Assembly (NCBI RefSeq): GCF_014196495.1
Contig: NZ_JACIDT010000006.1
Location: forward strand, 1 to 64,000
Origin: Sphingobium jiangsuense
GTDB lineage: Bacteria > Pseudomonadota > Alphaproteobacteria > Sphingomonadales > Sphingomonadaceae
DNA length: 64,000 bases
Direction: 5' to 3'
Part shown: one piece after another, positions 28,391 through 37,430 of the stretch
Layout of the letters: the number at the start of each line of letters is the position of its first letter
Numbering within the stretch: the stretch's first letter is position 1
Program-made: the position numbers and the translations under genes
Notes under the pieces: generated by a model
Seen by the model: only the letters and a program-made list of their open reading frames with translations
What the model was told of the DNA's origin: nothing
Databases searched by the model: none

Positions 28391-28443
28391 AAGCCGCGTT
28401 AGGAACGATCAACACTCGCATGAGGTGACAGGGAAGAGGGACG

Positions 28444-29274
28444 ATGGCAGGGGCAAAAAATCACGATTATCATATCCTTCCACCCAGCGCCTGGCCGCTG
28501 ATGGGGGCCGTTTCCGCCTTTTTCCTGGCGGTGGGGGCGGTAATATGGATGCACGCCGACCAGATGGGCGGCTCCGGTCCCGCCGTGTTCGGCCTCGGCC
28601 TGGCCGGGGTGCTGGCGACCATGTATTTCTGGTGGACCGACGTGGTGAAGGAAGCGCGGGCGGGCGACCATACGCCGGTGGTGCAGCTGCACCTTCGCTA
28701 TGGCATGATCCTGTTCATCGCCTCCGAGGTGATGTTCTTCGTCGGCTGGTTCTGGGCCTTTTTCGATTTCTCGCTGTTCCCGTCGGAACTCGACCCCATC
28801 AACGGGTTGTTCCCGTCCAAGGGCGTCGAGGTGCTGAACGCGTTCGAGCTGCCGCTGCTCAACACGCTGATCCTGCTCTGTTCCGGCACGACCGTGACCT
28901 GGGCGCATCACGCGCTGATCCACGGCGATCGCGAGGGACTGAAGAAGGGGCTGTGGGCCACGATCCTGCTGGGCCTGCTCTTTTCCTCGATCCAGGCCTA
29001 TGAATATGCCCATGCGCCGTTCCCGTTCGGCGAGACGCCGTACAGCTCGGCCTTCTACATGGCGACCGGCTTCCACGGTTTCCACGTGATCGTGGGCACC
29101 ATCTTCCTCGCGGTCTGCCTGATTCGCGCTTATCAGGGCGATTTCACCCCGCGTCAGCATTTCGGCTTCGAGGCCGCGGCCTGGTACTGGCATTTCGTCG
29201 ACGTGGTGTGGCTGTTCCTGTTCGCCTCCATCTATGTATGGGGTGGCTGGGGCGCGCCCGTCCATGGCGGCTGA
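28444..29274 (+). CDS. ctaE: cytochrome c oxidase subunit III
   Basis: Subunit III stabilises the oxidase and its proton pump. The 276-residue protein has seven membrane helices and the expected motifs: YHILPPSAWPLMGA at the N-terminus, FIASEVMFFVGWFWAFFD (about residues 91-108), TVTWAHHAL, ATGFHGFHVIVGT (about 202-214) and AAWYWHFVDVVWLFLF near the end. It starts 53 bases after ctaG, behind GAAGAGGGACG. Confidence 0.97.
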   Translation: MAGAKNHDYHILPPSAWPLMGAVSAFFLAVGAVIWMHADQMGGSGPAVFGLGLAGVLATMYFWWTDVVKEARAGDHTPVVQLHLRYGMILFIASEVMFFVGWFWAFFDFSLFPSELDPINGLFPSKGVEVLNAFELPLLNTLILLCSGTTVTWAHHALIHGDREGLKKGLWATILLGLLFSSIQAYEYAHAPFPFGETPYSSAFYMATGFHGFHVIVGTIFLAVCLIRAYQGDFTPRQHFGFEAAAWYWHFVDVVWLFLFASIYVWGGWGAPVHGG

Positions 29275-29289
29275 GGCCAGCCGGCAGGG

Positions 29290-29715
29290 ATGAACGATCC
29301 CGCAGACAGGGAAGGGGCGGACGAAGCGCCCCTTCTGGTCGCCGCCGCAAAGGGCCTGTGTCCCCGGTGCGGCGCGGCCACATTGTTCGCGACGATGGTG
29401 GGGTTCGCCCCCCGGTGCCGGGCCTGCGGGCTGGACTATGAGCAGTTCAACGTGGGGGACGGCCCCGCCGCCTTCCTGACGATGATCGTCGGCGCGCTGG
29501 TGCTGCTGCTGGCGCTGGTCGTCGAATTCTCCATCCGGCCGCCGCTCTGGCTGCATGTCATCATCTGGCCGGTGCTGACCGTGATCTGCGTCACCGGCGC
29601 CCTGCGCCTGGCCAAGGGCGCGCTGCTGATCCTCGAATATCGCAACAAGGCGCGCGAAGGCGTGTTGACCGATCGCAAGCAGGGATCCGGGCCGACCGGC
29701 GACCGGGAAGGCTGA
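29290..29715 (+). CDS. DUF983 zinc-ribbon membrane protein
   Basis: This 141-residue member of DUF983 has an N-terminal zinc ribbon (CPRCGAATL and CRACGLDYEQF, about residues 24-55), the GDGPAAFLTMIVGALV segment and two membrane helices (about 60-80 and 86-108). The family is regularly found between coxC/ctaE and surf1 in alphaproteobacteria, suggesting a part in oxidase assembly, but its biochemical function is not known. It lies 15 bases after ctaE and 3 before surf1. Confidence 0.9.
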   Translation: MNDPADREGADEAPLLVAAAKGLCPRCGAATLFATMVGFAPRCRACGLDYEQFNVGDGPAAFLTMIVGALVLLLALVVEFSIRPPLWLHVIIWPVLTVICVTGALRLAKGALLILEYRNKAREGVLTDRKQGSGPTGDREG

Positions 29716-29718
29716 CGC

Positions 29719-30384
29719 ATGGTCGTCCTGCCCCGGCGCTGGCCCCTGCTGCCCACGCTGCTGGTCGCGCTGGCGGCGCTGGCGATGGTCGGGCTGGGCA
29801 TCTGGCAGCTTCAGCGCCATCATGAAAAGCGCGCGGTGATCGCGCTGCTCCGTTCCAATATCGGCAAGCCGCCGGTCGCCTTTCCCAGGCTGGGGCCGGT
29901 GCCGCCGGAAATGCTGTTCCGGTCCTCCTCGCTCCATTGCCTGCGGGTCGAAGGCTGGACGGTCGAGGCGGGCAAGGCGGCGGATGGCTCTTCCGGCTTC
30001 CGCAGCATCGCCCATTGCAGCACCGGGGCCGAAGGGCCGGGCGCGCTGGTGCAGGTCGGCATCGGCGCGCGCCCCGACCTCCGCCCGCAATGGACCGGCG
30101 GGACGATCAGCGGCCATATCGTCGAGGAGCCGGATCACCGCTCGCTGCTGGCGCATCTGACCGGTCCGGAGCAGGTGTTGCGCCCGATGCTGGTGGCCAG
30201 CACCTCGCCCGACCCGCAACTCAAGGCCTCGGCGCCGCCGAGCATCGAGTCCATTCCCGACAATCATTTCGGCTATGCGATCCAGTGGTTCCTGTTCGCG
30301 GGCATCGCGGTGCTGATCTACGTCCTCGCGCTGGTCCGACGGGAAGGGACCCGGCGGGAAGGGCGTTCGGCAGGCGATTCTTAG
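29719..30384 (+). CDS. SURF1 family oxidase assembly protein
   Basis: SURF1 proteins help insert haem A into subunit I. This 221-residue protein has the classic topology: one membrane helix at each end (about residues 9-27 ending in GLGIWQLQRHHEKRA, and about 190-208) and a periplasmic domain between. The C-terminal NHFGYAIQWFLFAGIAV motif is diagnostic. Closes the oxidase gene set before thrC, 39 bases downstream. Confidence 0.93.
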   Translation: MVVLPRRWPLLPTLLVALAALAMVGLGIWQLQRHHEKRAVIALLRSNIGKPPVAFPRLGPVPPEMLFRSSSLHCLRVEGWTVEAGKAADGSSGFRSIAHCSTGAEGPGALVQVGIGARPDLRPQWTGGTISGHIVEEPDHRSLLAHLTGPEQVLRPMLVASTSPDPQLKASAPPSIESIPDNHFGYAIQWFLFAGIAVLIYVLALVRREGTRREGRSAGDS

Positions 30385-30423
30385 CGCTTGCCCGTGCGGC
30401 GCTGGCAAGCTAGGCGGCTCAGC

Positions 30424-31827
30424 ATGAAATATGTAAGCACCAGGGGCAGCGCGCCGGCGCTGGGTTTCGAGGATGTAACGCTTGCGGGCCTGGCCAGCGA
30501 CGGCGGGTTGTACGTGCCCGAAAGCTGGCCCGCCTTCACGCGCGAGGACATCGCGGCGATGGCCGGGCTGTCCTATGTCGACACCGCCGTCGCGGTGATG
30601 CGGCCCTTCATCGGCGGCGCGCTCAGCGACGAGGAACTGCGCGAGCTGTGCGCCGCCGCCTATGGCCGGTTCAGCCATCGCGCGGTGACGCCGCTGGTGC
30701 AGCTCGACCACCGGCAATGGATGCTGGAACTGTTCCACGGCCCGACGCTGGCGTTCAAGGATGTCGCGCTGCAACTGCTCGGTTTGCTGTTCGAGAAATT
30801 CCTGTCGCGGCGTGAGGATCATCTCACCATCGTCGGCGCGACCTCCGGTGATACCGGCTCGGCGGCGATCGACGCGGTGGCGGGCCGGGCGAAGGTCGAC
30901 ATCTTCATGTTGCACCCCGATGGCCGGGTCAGCGACGTGCAGCGCCGCCAGATGACGACGGTGCTCGCGCCCAATGTCCACAATATCGCGATCGACGGCA
31001 GCTTCGACGATGCGCAGGCGCTGGTGAAGGCGATGTTCAACGACGCGGATTTCTCCGCGCGCTTCAACCTGTCGGCGGTGAACAGCATCAACTGGGCGCG
31101 GCTGATGGCGCAGGTCGTCTATTATTTCTACGCCGCCGTGCGCCTCGGCGCGCCGGACCGCCCGGTCGCCTTTTCCGTGCCGACCGGCAATTTCGGCGAC
31201 GTGTTCGCCGGCTATGTCGCGTCGAAAATGGGCCTGCCGGTGGCGCGGCTGATCGTCGCGACCAATGTGAACGACATCCTTCATCGCGCGCTGGCCGAGG
31301 GCGACTATAGCCAGGGCACCGTCATCCCGACCGCGACGCCGAGCATGGACATTCAGGTCAGCAGCAATTTCGAGCGGCTGCTGTTCGACGTGGGCGGGCG
31401 CGACGGCATCGCGCTCGCCGAGCAGATGCGCGGGTTCGAAGCGACGAAGGCGATGCGCCTCACCAACGCGCAGCGGGAAGGGGCGTCCGCGCTCTTCACC
31501 TCGCACCGCGTCGATGCGGACCGCATGAACCTCGCGCTGCGTTGGGCCTATGAGGGCGCAGGGCAGGTGATCGATCCGCACAGCGCGGTCGGCCTCGCCG
31601 CGGCGCTGGCTGCCGACGATTTGCCCGCCGATGTGCCGGTGGTCACGCTGGCGACCGCCCATGCGGCGAAATTCCGCGACGCGGTGGAGCGCGCCATCGG
31701 CCTGCGCCCCGGCCTGCCGAGCCGCATCGGCACGCTGTTCGATCGCGAGGAAAGCTATGCGCGGCTGCCCGCCAGCTTCGAGGCGGTGACGGCCTATGTC
31801 GCCGAACGCGCGACCCCGCGCGGCTGA
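30424..31827 (+). CDS. thrC: threonine synthase
   Basis: ThrC converts O-phosphohomoserine to threonine using pyridoxal phosphate. The 467-residue protein begins MKYVSTRGSAPALGFEDV, with the PLP lysine at 112 in HGPTLAFKDVALQLLG, followed by VGATSGDTGSAA (phosphate loop, about 138-149) and SVPTGNFGDVFAGY (about 250). Length is typical of the proteobacterial form. ATG 30424 is chosen for the conserved N-terminus. A methyltransferase follows 14 bases later. Confidence 0.96.
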   Translation: MKYVSTRGSAPALGFEDVTLAGLASDGGLYVPESWPAFTREDIAAMAGLSYVDTAVAVMRPFIGGALSDEELRELCAAAYGRFSHRAVTPLVQLDHRQWMLELFHGPTLAFKDVALQLLGLLFEKFLSRREDHLTIVGATSGDTGSAAIDAVAGRAKVDIFMLHPDGRVSDVQRRQMTTVLAPNVHNIAIDGSFDDAQALVKAMFNDADFSARFNLSAVNSINWARLMAQVVYYFYAAVRLGAPDRPVAFSVPTGNFGDVFAGYVASKMGLPVARLIVATNVNDILHRALAEGDYSQGTVIPTATPSMDIQVSSNFERLLFDVGGRDGIALAEQMRGFEATKAMRLTNAQREGASALFTSHRVDADRMNLALRWAYEGAGQVIDPHSAVGLAAALAADDLPADVPVVTLATAHAAKFRDAVERAIGLRPGLPSRIGTLFDREESYARLPASFEAVTAYVAERATPRG

Positions 31828-31841
31828 TCCGGGACGGGCCG

Positions 31842-32732
31842 GTGGAGCTTTCGACCCTCATCGGCGAACCCTGGGCCGATTACGGCCTGATCGATAGCGG
31901 CCATGGGCGCAAGCTGGAGCGCTACGGCCGTTATCGCTTCATCCGCCCGGAGCCGCAGGCGATGTGGGCGCCCGCGTCACAGGATTGGCAATCCGACGCC
32001 GAGTTCATCCCCGGCGCCGATGAAGATGGCGGCGGGCGCTGGTATTACGACACCAAGGGGCTGCCGCAAAGCTGGGAGCTGGCGTGGGACGATGTGCGCT
32101 TCCATTCCAGTTGCACGCCCTTTCGCCATCTCGGCTTCTTCCCGGACATGGCGCCGGTGTGGAACTGGATGCGCGGGCAGGTGCGCGGGATGGACGCGCC
32201 GCATTGCATGAACCTCTTCGGTTATACCGGCGTCGGCACGCTGGCGATGGCCTCGCAGGGCGTACAGATGGTGCATGTCGATGCGTCGAAGAAATCGGTC
32301 GCGGCCGCCCGCGCCAATGCGGAGCTTTCCGGCCTCGCCGACAGGCCGGTGCGCTGGATCGTCGATGACGCGTCGAAATTCGTCGCGCGCGAGGTGCGAC
32401 GGGGCCGCCGCTATGACGGCATATTGCTCGACCCGCCCAAATATGGGCGCGGGCCGGATGGCGAGGTCTGGCGTTTGGAGGAGGATCTTCCCGGCCTGAT
32501 CGCCAATTGCCGGGCGCTGCTCGATGCCGACAGCCGTTTCCTGTTCCTCACCGTCTATGCGGTGCGCATGTCGGCGCTGGCGATCGGCGAATTGCTGCGG
32601 CAGGCGTTCGCGGACCTGCCGGGCAAGGTCGAGGCAGGCGAACTGGCCGTGCGCGAAGAAGCGCGGGGGTTGTTGCTGCCCACGGCCATCTGGGCGCGCT
32701 GGTCATTAGGATCGACCGGCATTCAGCGCTGA
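31842..32732 (+). CDS. class I SAM-dependent methyltransferase, RlmI-like
   Basis: This 296-residue methyltransferase has an N-terminal substrate-binding part (YGLIDSGHGRKLERYGRYRF) and a Rossmann-fold core: the SAM-binding NLFGYTGVGTLAMA (about residues 124-137), acidic VDASKKSV, and catalytic-loop motif ILLDPPKYGRGPDGE (about 196-210). It resembles rRNA m5C methyltransferases RlmI/RlmK but lacks a PUA domain, so an rRNA target is only inferred. It starts at GTG 31842, close behind thrC. Confidence 0.85.
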   Translation: MELSTLIGEPWADYGLIDSGHGRKLERYGRYRFIRPEPQAMWAPASQDWQSDAEFIPGADEDGGGRWYYDTKGLPQSWELAWDDVRFHSSCTPFRHLGFFPDMAPVWNWMRGQVRGMDAPHCMNLFGYTGVGTLAMASQGVQMVHVDASKKSVAAARANAELSGLADRPVRWIVDDASKFVAREVRRGRRYDGILLDPPKYGRGPDGEVWRLEEDLPGLIANCRALLDADSRFLFLTVYAVRMSALAIGELLRQAFADLPGKVEAGELAVREEARGLLLPTAIWARWSLGSTGIQR

Positions 32733-32750
32733 CGGCCTGCAAATGGCGGC

Positions 32751-32806
32751 TTTTCGCGCTTCCGGTGCTCACGGACCTTAAGTCCGCTGCGCTCCGGTCA
32801 CGAAAA
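32751..32806. repeat. imperfect palindrome in the thrC/ccmB intergenic region
   Basis: TTTTCG (32751-32756) mirrors CGAAAA (32801-32806), and CCGGTGCTCACGGAC mirrors GTCCGCTGCGCTCCGG around a CTTAA centre. It lies in the 183-base gap between two convergent genes. It has the form of an intergenic repeat, but no second copy is present in this window. No gene was seen in the gap. Confidence 0.4.
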
Positions 32807-32915
32807 TCCACCATGTTGGCCTGCGGCCGTCTGCGACTCCGTCTCGTCATCATCTGAATGGCGATCGGTCCTAGGCGCATCGACATCGCCCAGGAGAACT
32901 TACCCACCCTAAGTT

Positions 32916-33566
32916 TTATTCCCGGCCCGCCCGCAGCGCCGCCCCGGCCGCGATCGGGGTGATGGCGACCAGCAGCAGGGAAATCGCCGAGAGGAATTTG
33001 AGCGCCGCGCCGCTTCCCGGATGCAGCGACCCCGCGCCGAAGATCAGGATCGGTACCGCGAGCGGCAGGATGAGCAGCCCCGCGAGCGCGCCAGCGCCGC
33101 GCAGCCCCGCGACAAGCGAGGCGGTCAGCACGCCGAGCGCGGCGAGGGCGGGGGTGCCGATCAGCAGGCCGAGCTCCAGCCGCATGATCGCCGCGCCGTC
33201 CAGCTTCAGCAGCGCGGCGGCGGGCAGCAGTGCCAGCATCAGCGGCGGCCCGAAGCCCAGCCAGTGCGCGATCAGCTTGACCAGCGCGATCATCTCGTCG
33301 GAAATGCCGCGCATCAGCAGCTGGTCGAAGATGCCGGAATCCCGGTCGGGTGCAATCAGCCGCTCGACCGGGAGCAGCGCCGCGAGCAGCGCCGCGATCC
33401 ACAACATGCCGCCGCCCGTCGCGGCGAGCAGGCGCGCGTCGGGGCCGACCGCGAAGGGATAGAGGCTCGCGACCAGGAGCAGGAAGACGACCGGCATCCA
33501 TAGCCCGCCGCCCTGCCAGGCAAGCCGCAGATCGCGCCGGACGAGGGGCAGGAACCAGCGTGTCAT
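32916..33566 (-). CDS. ccmB: haem exporter permease CcmB
   Basis: CcmB is the membrane subunit of the CcmABCD system used in cytochrome c maturation. The 216-residue protein has six membrane helices and family features: FLPLVRRDLRLAWQGGG at the N-terminus, RDSGIFDQLLMRGIS (about residues 74-88) and LGFGPPLMLALLPAAAL. ATG 33566 overlaps the ccmA stop (ATGA), so it is coupled to its ATPase. The frame continues open upstream through ccmA, but that portion is a shadow. Confidence 0.93.
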   Translation of the reverse strand: MTRWFLPLVRRDLRLAWQGGGLWMPVVFLLLVASLYPFAVGPDARLLAATGGGMLWIAALLAALLPVERLIAPDRDSGIFDQLLMRGISDEMIALVKLIAHWLGFGPPLMLALLPAAALLKLDGAAIMRLELGLLIGTPALAALGVLTASLVAGLRGAGALAGLLILPLAVPILIFGAGSLHPGSGAALKFLSAISLLLVAITPIAAGAALRAGRE

Positions 33567-34162
33567 CGCCGGTCCAGCTCCACCACCGTCCCGAACTGGT
33601 GGGAGAGGTCGAAATGGGAGGCGGCGATAATGCCTCCCCCCGCGGCAAGATGGGCCGCCATCGCGTCTCCCAGCCCGCGCAGCGACGCGGCGTCGAGCCC
33701 GTTGCCCGGCTCGTCGAGCAGCCAGAGCCGCGCTCCGCTCGCCATGGTGCGGGCGAGGATGGCGCGCTTGCGCTGCCCGGTGGAGAGCATGCGCACCGGG
33801 ATGTCGGCCAGCTCGCGCAGGCGGAAATGATGAAGCGCAAAGTCGAGCCTCTCGCGGTCCACGCCGTCCATCCGCGCCCAGAAGGCGAGCGCCTGCTCCA
33901 GCCGGTTGTCGGGATCGAGCGCCAGATGCTCGTCGGCAAGGGCGATCGGCGCGTGCCGGTCGATCGTGCCGTGCAGGCACGGGATGAGCCCGCCCAGCAC
34001 GCGCAGCAGGCTCGATTTGCCCGCGCCGTTGGGCCCGCGCACGAGCAGGCTCTGGCCCGCGCCGATGGTGAGGGTCACGCCCGCGAAGATCATCCGCCCG
34101 CCCCGCTGGCAAGCGATGTTCCGTGCGTCGAGCAGGGGCGGGACCGCCGCCGGGTCGCTCAC
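33563..34162 (-). CDS. ccmA: haem ABC exporter ATP-binding protein CcmA
   Basis: This ATPase powers the CcmAB complex that releases holo-CcmE in cytochrome c maturation. The 199-residue protein shows Walker A RGPNGAGKSSLLR (about residues 42-54), the ABC signature MLSTGQRKRAILAR (about 124-137) and Walker B RLWLLDEPGNGLDAAS (about 144-159). It overlaps both the upstream glycosylase gene and downstream ccmB by four bases, forming a three-gene operon. Confidence 0.94.
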   Translation of the reverse strand: MSDPAAVPPLLDARNIACQRGGRMIFAGVTLTIGAGQSLLVRGPNGAGKSSLLRVLGGLIPCLHGTIDRHAPIALADEHLALDPDNRLEQALAFWARMDGVDRERLDFALHHFRLRELADIPVRMLSTGQRKRAILARTMASGARLWLLDEPGNGLDAASLRGLGDAMAAHLAAGGGIIAASHFDLSHQFGTVVELDRR

Positions 34163-34776
34163 AGCGTCGCGCCGTTATAATGATGCCAGGCGAGCAGGGC
34201 GGCGGCGCTGCGATGCGGGCGCCAGCGCTCGGCGATCTCGCGTATCTGGCGTTCGTCCGGGCGGTCGGGCAGGCCCAGCAGTTCGCCGATGGCGATGCGC
34301 ACGGCAAGATCGCCCGCCGGCCAGATGTCCGGCCGGCCCTCGGCGAAGAGCAGGTAGATTTCCGCCGACCAGCGCCCGATGCCCTTGATGCGGACGAGGG
34401 TGGCGATGGCTTCCTCGTCATCGGCGGGCAGGGCGTGGAGGTCTATCGCGCCGGAGACGACCAGTTCGGCAAGGCTGCGCGCATAGCCCTGCTTCTGTCG
34501 GGAAAGCCCGCAGGCCCGCAGCGCTTCCTCGGATTGGTCGAGCAGCCGGTCGGGCGGGCAGCCGGTGTCGAGCAGCGCCTCCAGCCGGTTCCACACCGAG
34601 GCGGCGGCGGCGACGCTGACCTGCTGGCCGACGATGGTGCGCAGCAGCGTTTCATAGCCGGGCGCGCGCACGCGGGTTTCGGGATAGCCGAGCCGCTCGA
34701 TCGCCGCGCCGAGCGCGGGCTCGATAGCGCAGAGCCGGTCGAGATCGGCACGGAGGGCTTGGGTGGTGTGGACCAT
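34159..34776 (-). CDS. DNA-3-methyladenine glycosylase II-like (HhH-GPD)
   Basis: This 205-residue base-excision repair glycosylase removes alkylated purines. It has the HhH-GPD fold: LLRTIVGQQVSVAAAASVWNR (about residues 44-64), the helix-hairpin-helix LVRIKGIGRWSAEIYLLF (about 126-143) and the catalytic Asp in IWPAGDLAVRIAI (about 155). It is shorter than AlkA, lacking the N-terminal domain. It heads the operon with ccmA and ccmB. Confidence 0.9.
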   Translation of the reverse strand: MVHTTQALRADLDRLCAIEPALGAAIERLGYPETRVRAPGYETLLRTIVGQQVSVAAAASVWNRLEALLDTGCPPDRLLDQSEEALRACGLSRQKQGYARSLAELVVSGAIDLHALPADDEEAIATLVRIKGIGRWSAEIYLLFAEGRPDIWPAGDLAVRIAIGELLGLPDRPDERQIREIAERWRPHRSAAALLAWHHYNGATL

Positions 34777-34878
34777 CGGAAGGCTGTTATCGCGTCCGCC
34801 CCGCTTCCGCCAGTCCTTCCGTGGTTTTGGGAGCAGGGTGGGGTAAGCTGTTCATCCGCGACAGGCCCGCCTGTCAGG

Positions 34879-36087
34879 TTATTGCTCCATAACGGCTGAA
34901 ACGGTCGCCACCGGAATGATGGTGGACGAAATGACGTTCACGAATTTCTGGATATCCGCCAGCGGTGCGTTCGACACATAGAGCACATCCTTGTTGCGGA
35001 TAGGGAAGCTCTGGGCAACGAAGAACATCGCCGGGTCCTTCATATTTATGCGATAGATGACGGGCACCTTGCCGTCCGGGGTAAGCCTTGCCCGCTGACG
35101 AGTCGCGGGGTCGAGCGCGGTCGGATCTTCCAGACGGAACAGGAACACGCCCTTCACATCCGCACGGAAATCCTGCAACCCAGCAACCCGGCCCAGCGCC
35201 TGCGCCAGGGTGATGCCGGTACCCTCATAATTGATCTCGGCGTTGGAACCCACCGCGCCGAGCGCCGTGAAGCTGTAGGGCTGGAACAATGCCGTCACCA
35301 CATCATCCGGCTGGAGCCGGATATTCTGGCGCGGATCCTTGATGACCGCTTCCAGCGGCATGGTCGAGGTGTGGGTGCCGCGCGTAACCTGTATCGTCGT
35401 CTTGCCGACCGGCTGCTTTACGCCGCCGACGCTTGCCAGCACATCGAGCAGTCGCTCGCCGCGCGCCGTCAGGGCCACGCGCCCGCTGTTCGCCACATCG
35501 CCGACGACGGTGACGTTGGTCGTCGCGTTGCGCAGCACGCGCACGATCGTCTGCGGCTGATGCGCCTTGCCGAGCAGCCGCTGGTTGATTTCCCGCGCGA
35601 TCTGCTGCGTCGTACGCCCCGCCGCGTTGACCCGGCCCACAAAGGGGATGGTCACCTGACCCTCGCTGTCGACCATCTGTTCGGGCAAGGAGGCGCCACG
35701 CGCGGTGGAGCCGGATGCGGAGCCCAGCCGCTGATCGCCGCCAATCCCCGAAGTGCCGAACAGCGCGGCGGGAGGCGCTTCCCAGATCGAGATGTCCAGC
35801 ACGTCGCCCTTGCCGACGATCGAGCCGACCGGATAGCCATCGCCCAGGCTCTCGGCGAAATAAGCGGTGCTGCTGGTTGCTATAAGCTGGCGGGCGACGG
35901 CATCCGTCACATCGATGATTTCGATACTGGCATTCGCCACCGGCTGCTGCTGGGCGCGATCGACGGCGCGGGCGGACGGTCCGGCGGACGGCATGACCGC
36001 GCACCCCGTGAGCGACAACAGGCACAGATTAACGGCGCCCAAGCCAATCGATACACGAAACAACCGACTATTCCTCAAGAGCAACAT
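34879..36087 (-). CDS. outer-membrane polysaccharide export lipoprotein (OPX family, Wza/KpsD-like)
   Basis: This protein forms the outer-membrane channel of the capsule exporter. The 402-residue precursor has a lipoprotein signal peptide with lipobox LSLTGC (Cys about residue 29). The Poly_export domain follows (IVGKGDVLDISIWEAPP, about 90-106, to about 190), then two SLBB-like repeats (VVGDVANSGRVALT; TALGAVGSNAEI). It partners with KpsE/KpsMT encoded about 14 kb away. It is 248 bases downstream of the biosynthetic operon on the same strand and probably has its own promoter. Confidence 0.9.
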   Translation of the reverse strand: MLLLRNSRLFRVSIGLGAVNLCLLSLTGCAVMPSAGPSARAVDRAQQQPVANASIEIIDVTDAVARQLIATSSTAYFAESLGDGYPVGSIVGKGDVLDISIWEAPPAALFGTSGIGGDQRLGSASGSTARGASLPEQMVDSEGQVTIPFVGRVNAAGRTTQQIAREINQRLLGKAHQPQTIVRVLRNATTNVTVVGDVANSGRVALTARGERLLDVLASVGGVKQPVGKTTIQVTRGTHTSTMPLEAVIKDPRQNIRLQPDDVVTALFQPYSFTALGAVGSNAEINYEGTGITLAQALGRVAGLQDFRADVKGVFLFRLEDPTALDPATRQRARLTPDGKVPVIYRINMKDPAMFFVAQSFPIRNKDVLYVSNAPLADIQKFVNVISSTIIPVATVSAVMEQ

Positions 36088-36241
36088 CCTCGAACCCAGT
36101 GGAAACGCGGCCTGGCCGCATCGCCCAGATACCGCCGGGGTCTTGCCCTATCAGCAAGCGGCGATCAACCTTGTCCCGGCGAAAGGCGAAATTGACGCGC
36201 TGTCTCCTGCCGCCGGATCAAGGCGTATGTGAACGTCCTCT

Positions 36242-36271
36242 AGAGCCTTTTCCAGCAAGGGAAAACGCTCT
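36242..36271. repeat. TAGAGC-type hairpin between the biosynthetic operon and the export gene
   Basis: AGAGC-CTTTTCC pairs with GGGAAAA-CGCTCT around an AGCAA loop. It lies in the 248-base gap 36088-36335, downstream of the aminotransferase and upstream of the OPX gene on the minus strand. Without a T tract it is a weak terminator at best. It resembles the other TAGAGC palindromes in the window. Confidence 0.4.
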
Positions 36272-36335
36272 GTTTCCGCGTCGGTCGCATTTTCCGCGTC
36301 ATTGGCCGTACTCGCCCGCACCGGTGGAAAGGCAC

Positions 36336-37430
36336 CTAGCGGATTTTCCGAACCGCATCGATAATTCTGTCAGTAATTTCAGAATCTTGATGTGGGCCTA
36401 TGGGCAGGCTGAACACTTCGGCAGCAAGTTTCTCGGCAATGGGCAGAGGGCTGCGCAGCGGCAGGTCGTTATAGGCCGGCTGTTGCGAGGGAGCGAGCGG
36501 GTAATGAATCTGCGTCGGTACGCCCATCTCGTCCAGCCGTTCCATGTCTGCGGCACGGTTTTGCGATCTGACCACGAACTGATGCCAGACCGGCTCGGCC
36601 CAATCCGGCACTTCGGGCAGGATCAGGCCGGTGTCCGCCAGTTCGGCGATATAACGCTCCGCAATCGCGCGGCGGCGGTCATTCCATTGGTCGAGGACCG
36701 GCAGTTTCACCTTGAGGATCGCCGCCTGCAACGGATCGAGCCGGCTGTTCCTGCCGCGAACTTCATTATGATATTTCCGGCGCGATCCATAATTGCCGAG
36801 TATGCGGATCTTGTCGGCCAGCCCGGCGTCGTCGGTGGTGACGGCGCCGCCGTCGCCCATGGCGCCGAGATTCTTCGCCGGATAAAAACTCCAGCAGACG
36901 GCATCGCCATGGGCGCCGATCCGGCGTCCGCGATATCGCGCACCCTGCGCCTGAGCCGCATCCTCGATGAGATAGAGACCCCTGGCGCGGGTGACGGCGG
37001 CGATGCCGTCGAGATCGGCGGATTGGCCATAGAGGTGCACCGCGATCACCGCGCGGGTATGGGGCGTGATCGCGTCGGCAAGCCGGGACGGGTCGATATT
37101 GTGCGTGGTAGGGACCGGTTCGACCGGCACCGGCATCGCCCCGACTTCCGATACGGCCAGCCAGGTCGCGATGAAGGTATTGGAAGGGACGAGCACTTCG
37201 TCGCCCGGACCGATGTCCAGCGCTCGCAGCGCGAGCACGAGCGCGTCGAGTCCGTTGGCTACGCCGATAGCGTGCTTCGCCTCGCAATATCCGGCGAAGT
37301 CGGCCTCGAAGGCCTCGACTTCCTCGCCCTGAATATACCAGCCGCTGGCCATGACCCGCGCGACGGCGCCATCGATCTCTTCCTTCAACTCGCGATATGC
37401 CGCGGCAAGATCAAAGAAGGGGATGTTCAT
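36336..37430 (-). CDS. DegT/DnrJ-family sugar aminotransferase (FdtB/QdtB-like)
   Basis: This 364-residue PLP enzyme should transaminate a dTDP-3-keto-6-deoxyhexose at C3. The family N-terminus IPFFDLAAAYRELKEEI is present, then VANGLDALVLALRALDIG, LIEDAAQAQGARYRG and the PLP-lysine motif FYPAKNLGAMGDGGA (about residues 185-199). HNEVRGRNSRLDPLQAAIL is the conserved C-terminal block. It directly follows an FdtA/QdtA-like ketoisomerase, with a four-base overlap, which makes Fuc3N or Qui3N the likely product. Last gene of the operon. Confidence 0.9.
   Translation of the reverse strand: MNIPFFDLAAAYRELKEEIDGAVARVMASGWYIQGEEVEAFEADFAGYCEAKHAIGVANGLDALVLALRALDIGPGDEVLVPSNTFIATWLAVSEVGAMPVPVEPVPTTHNIDPSRLADAITPHTRAVIAVHLYGQSADLDGIAAVTRARGLYLIEDAAQAQGARYRGRRIGAHGDAVCWSFYPAKNLGAMGDGGAVTTDDAGLADKIRILGNYGSRRKYHNEVRGRNSRLDPLQAAILKVKLPVLDQWNDRRRAIAERYIAELADTGLILPEVPDWAEPVWHQFVVRSQNRAADMERLDEMGVPTQIHYPLAPSQQPAYNDLPLRSPLPIAEKLAAEVFSLPIGPHQDSEITDRIIDAVRKIR

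Noticed and set aside
28399..31662. A 1087-codon open frame on the minus strand
   Set aside because: It runs antisense to ctaE, DUF983, surf1 and thrC, all of which have clear family motifs; the translation is Arg/His/Gln-rich shadow sequence produced by high GC content.
34860..34875. Small hairpin GACAGGC/GCCTGTC just beyond the OPX gene stop
   Set aside because: The stem is short with a very tight loop and no T tract follows on the minus strand, so a terminator call is not justified.
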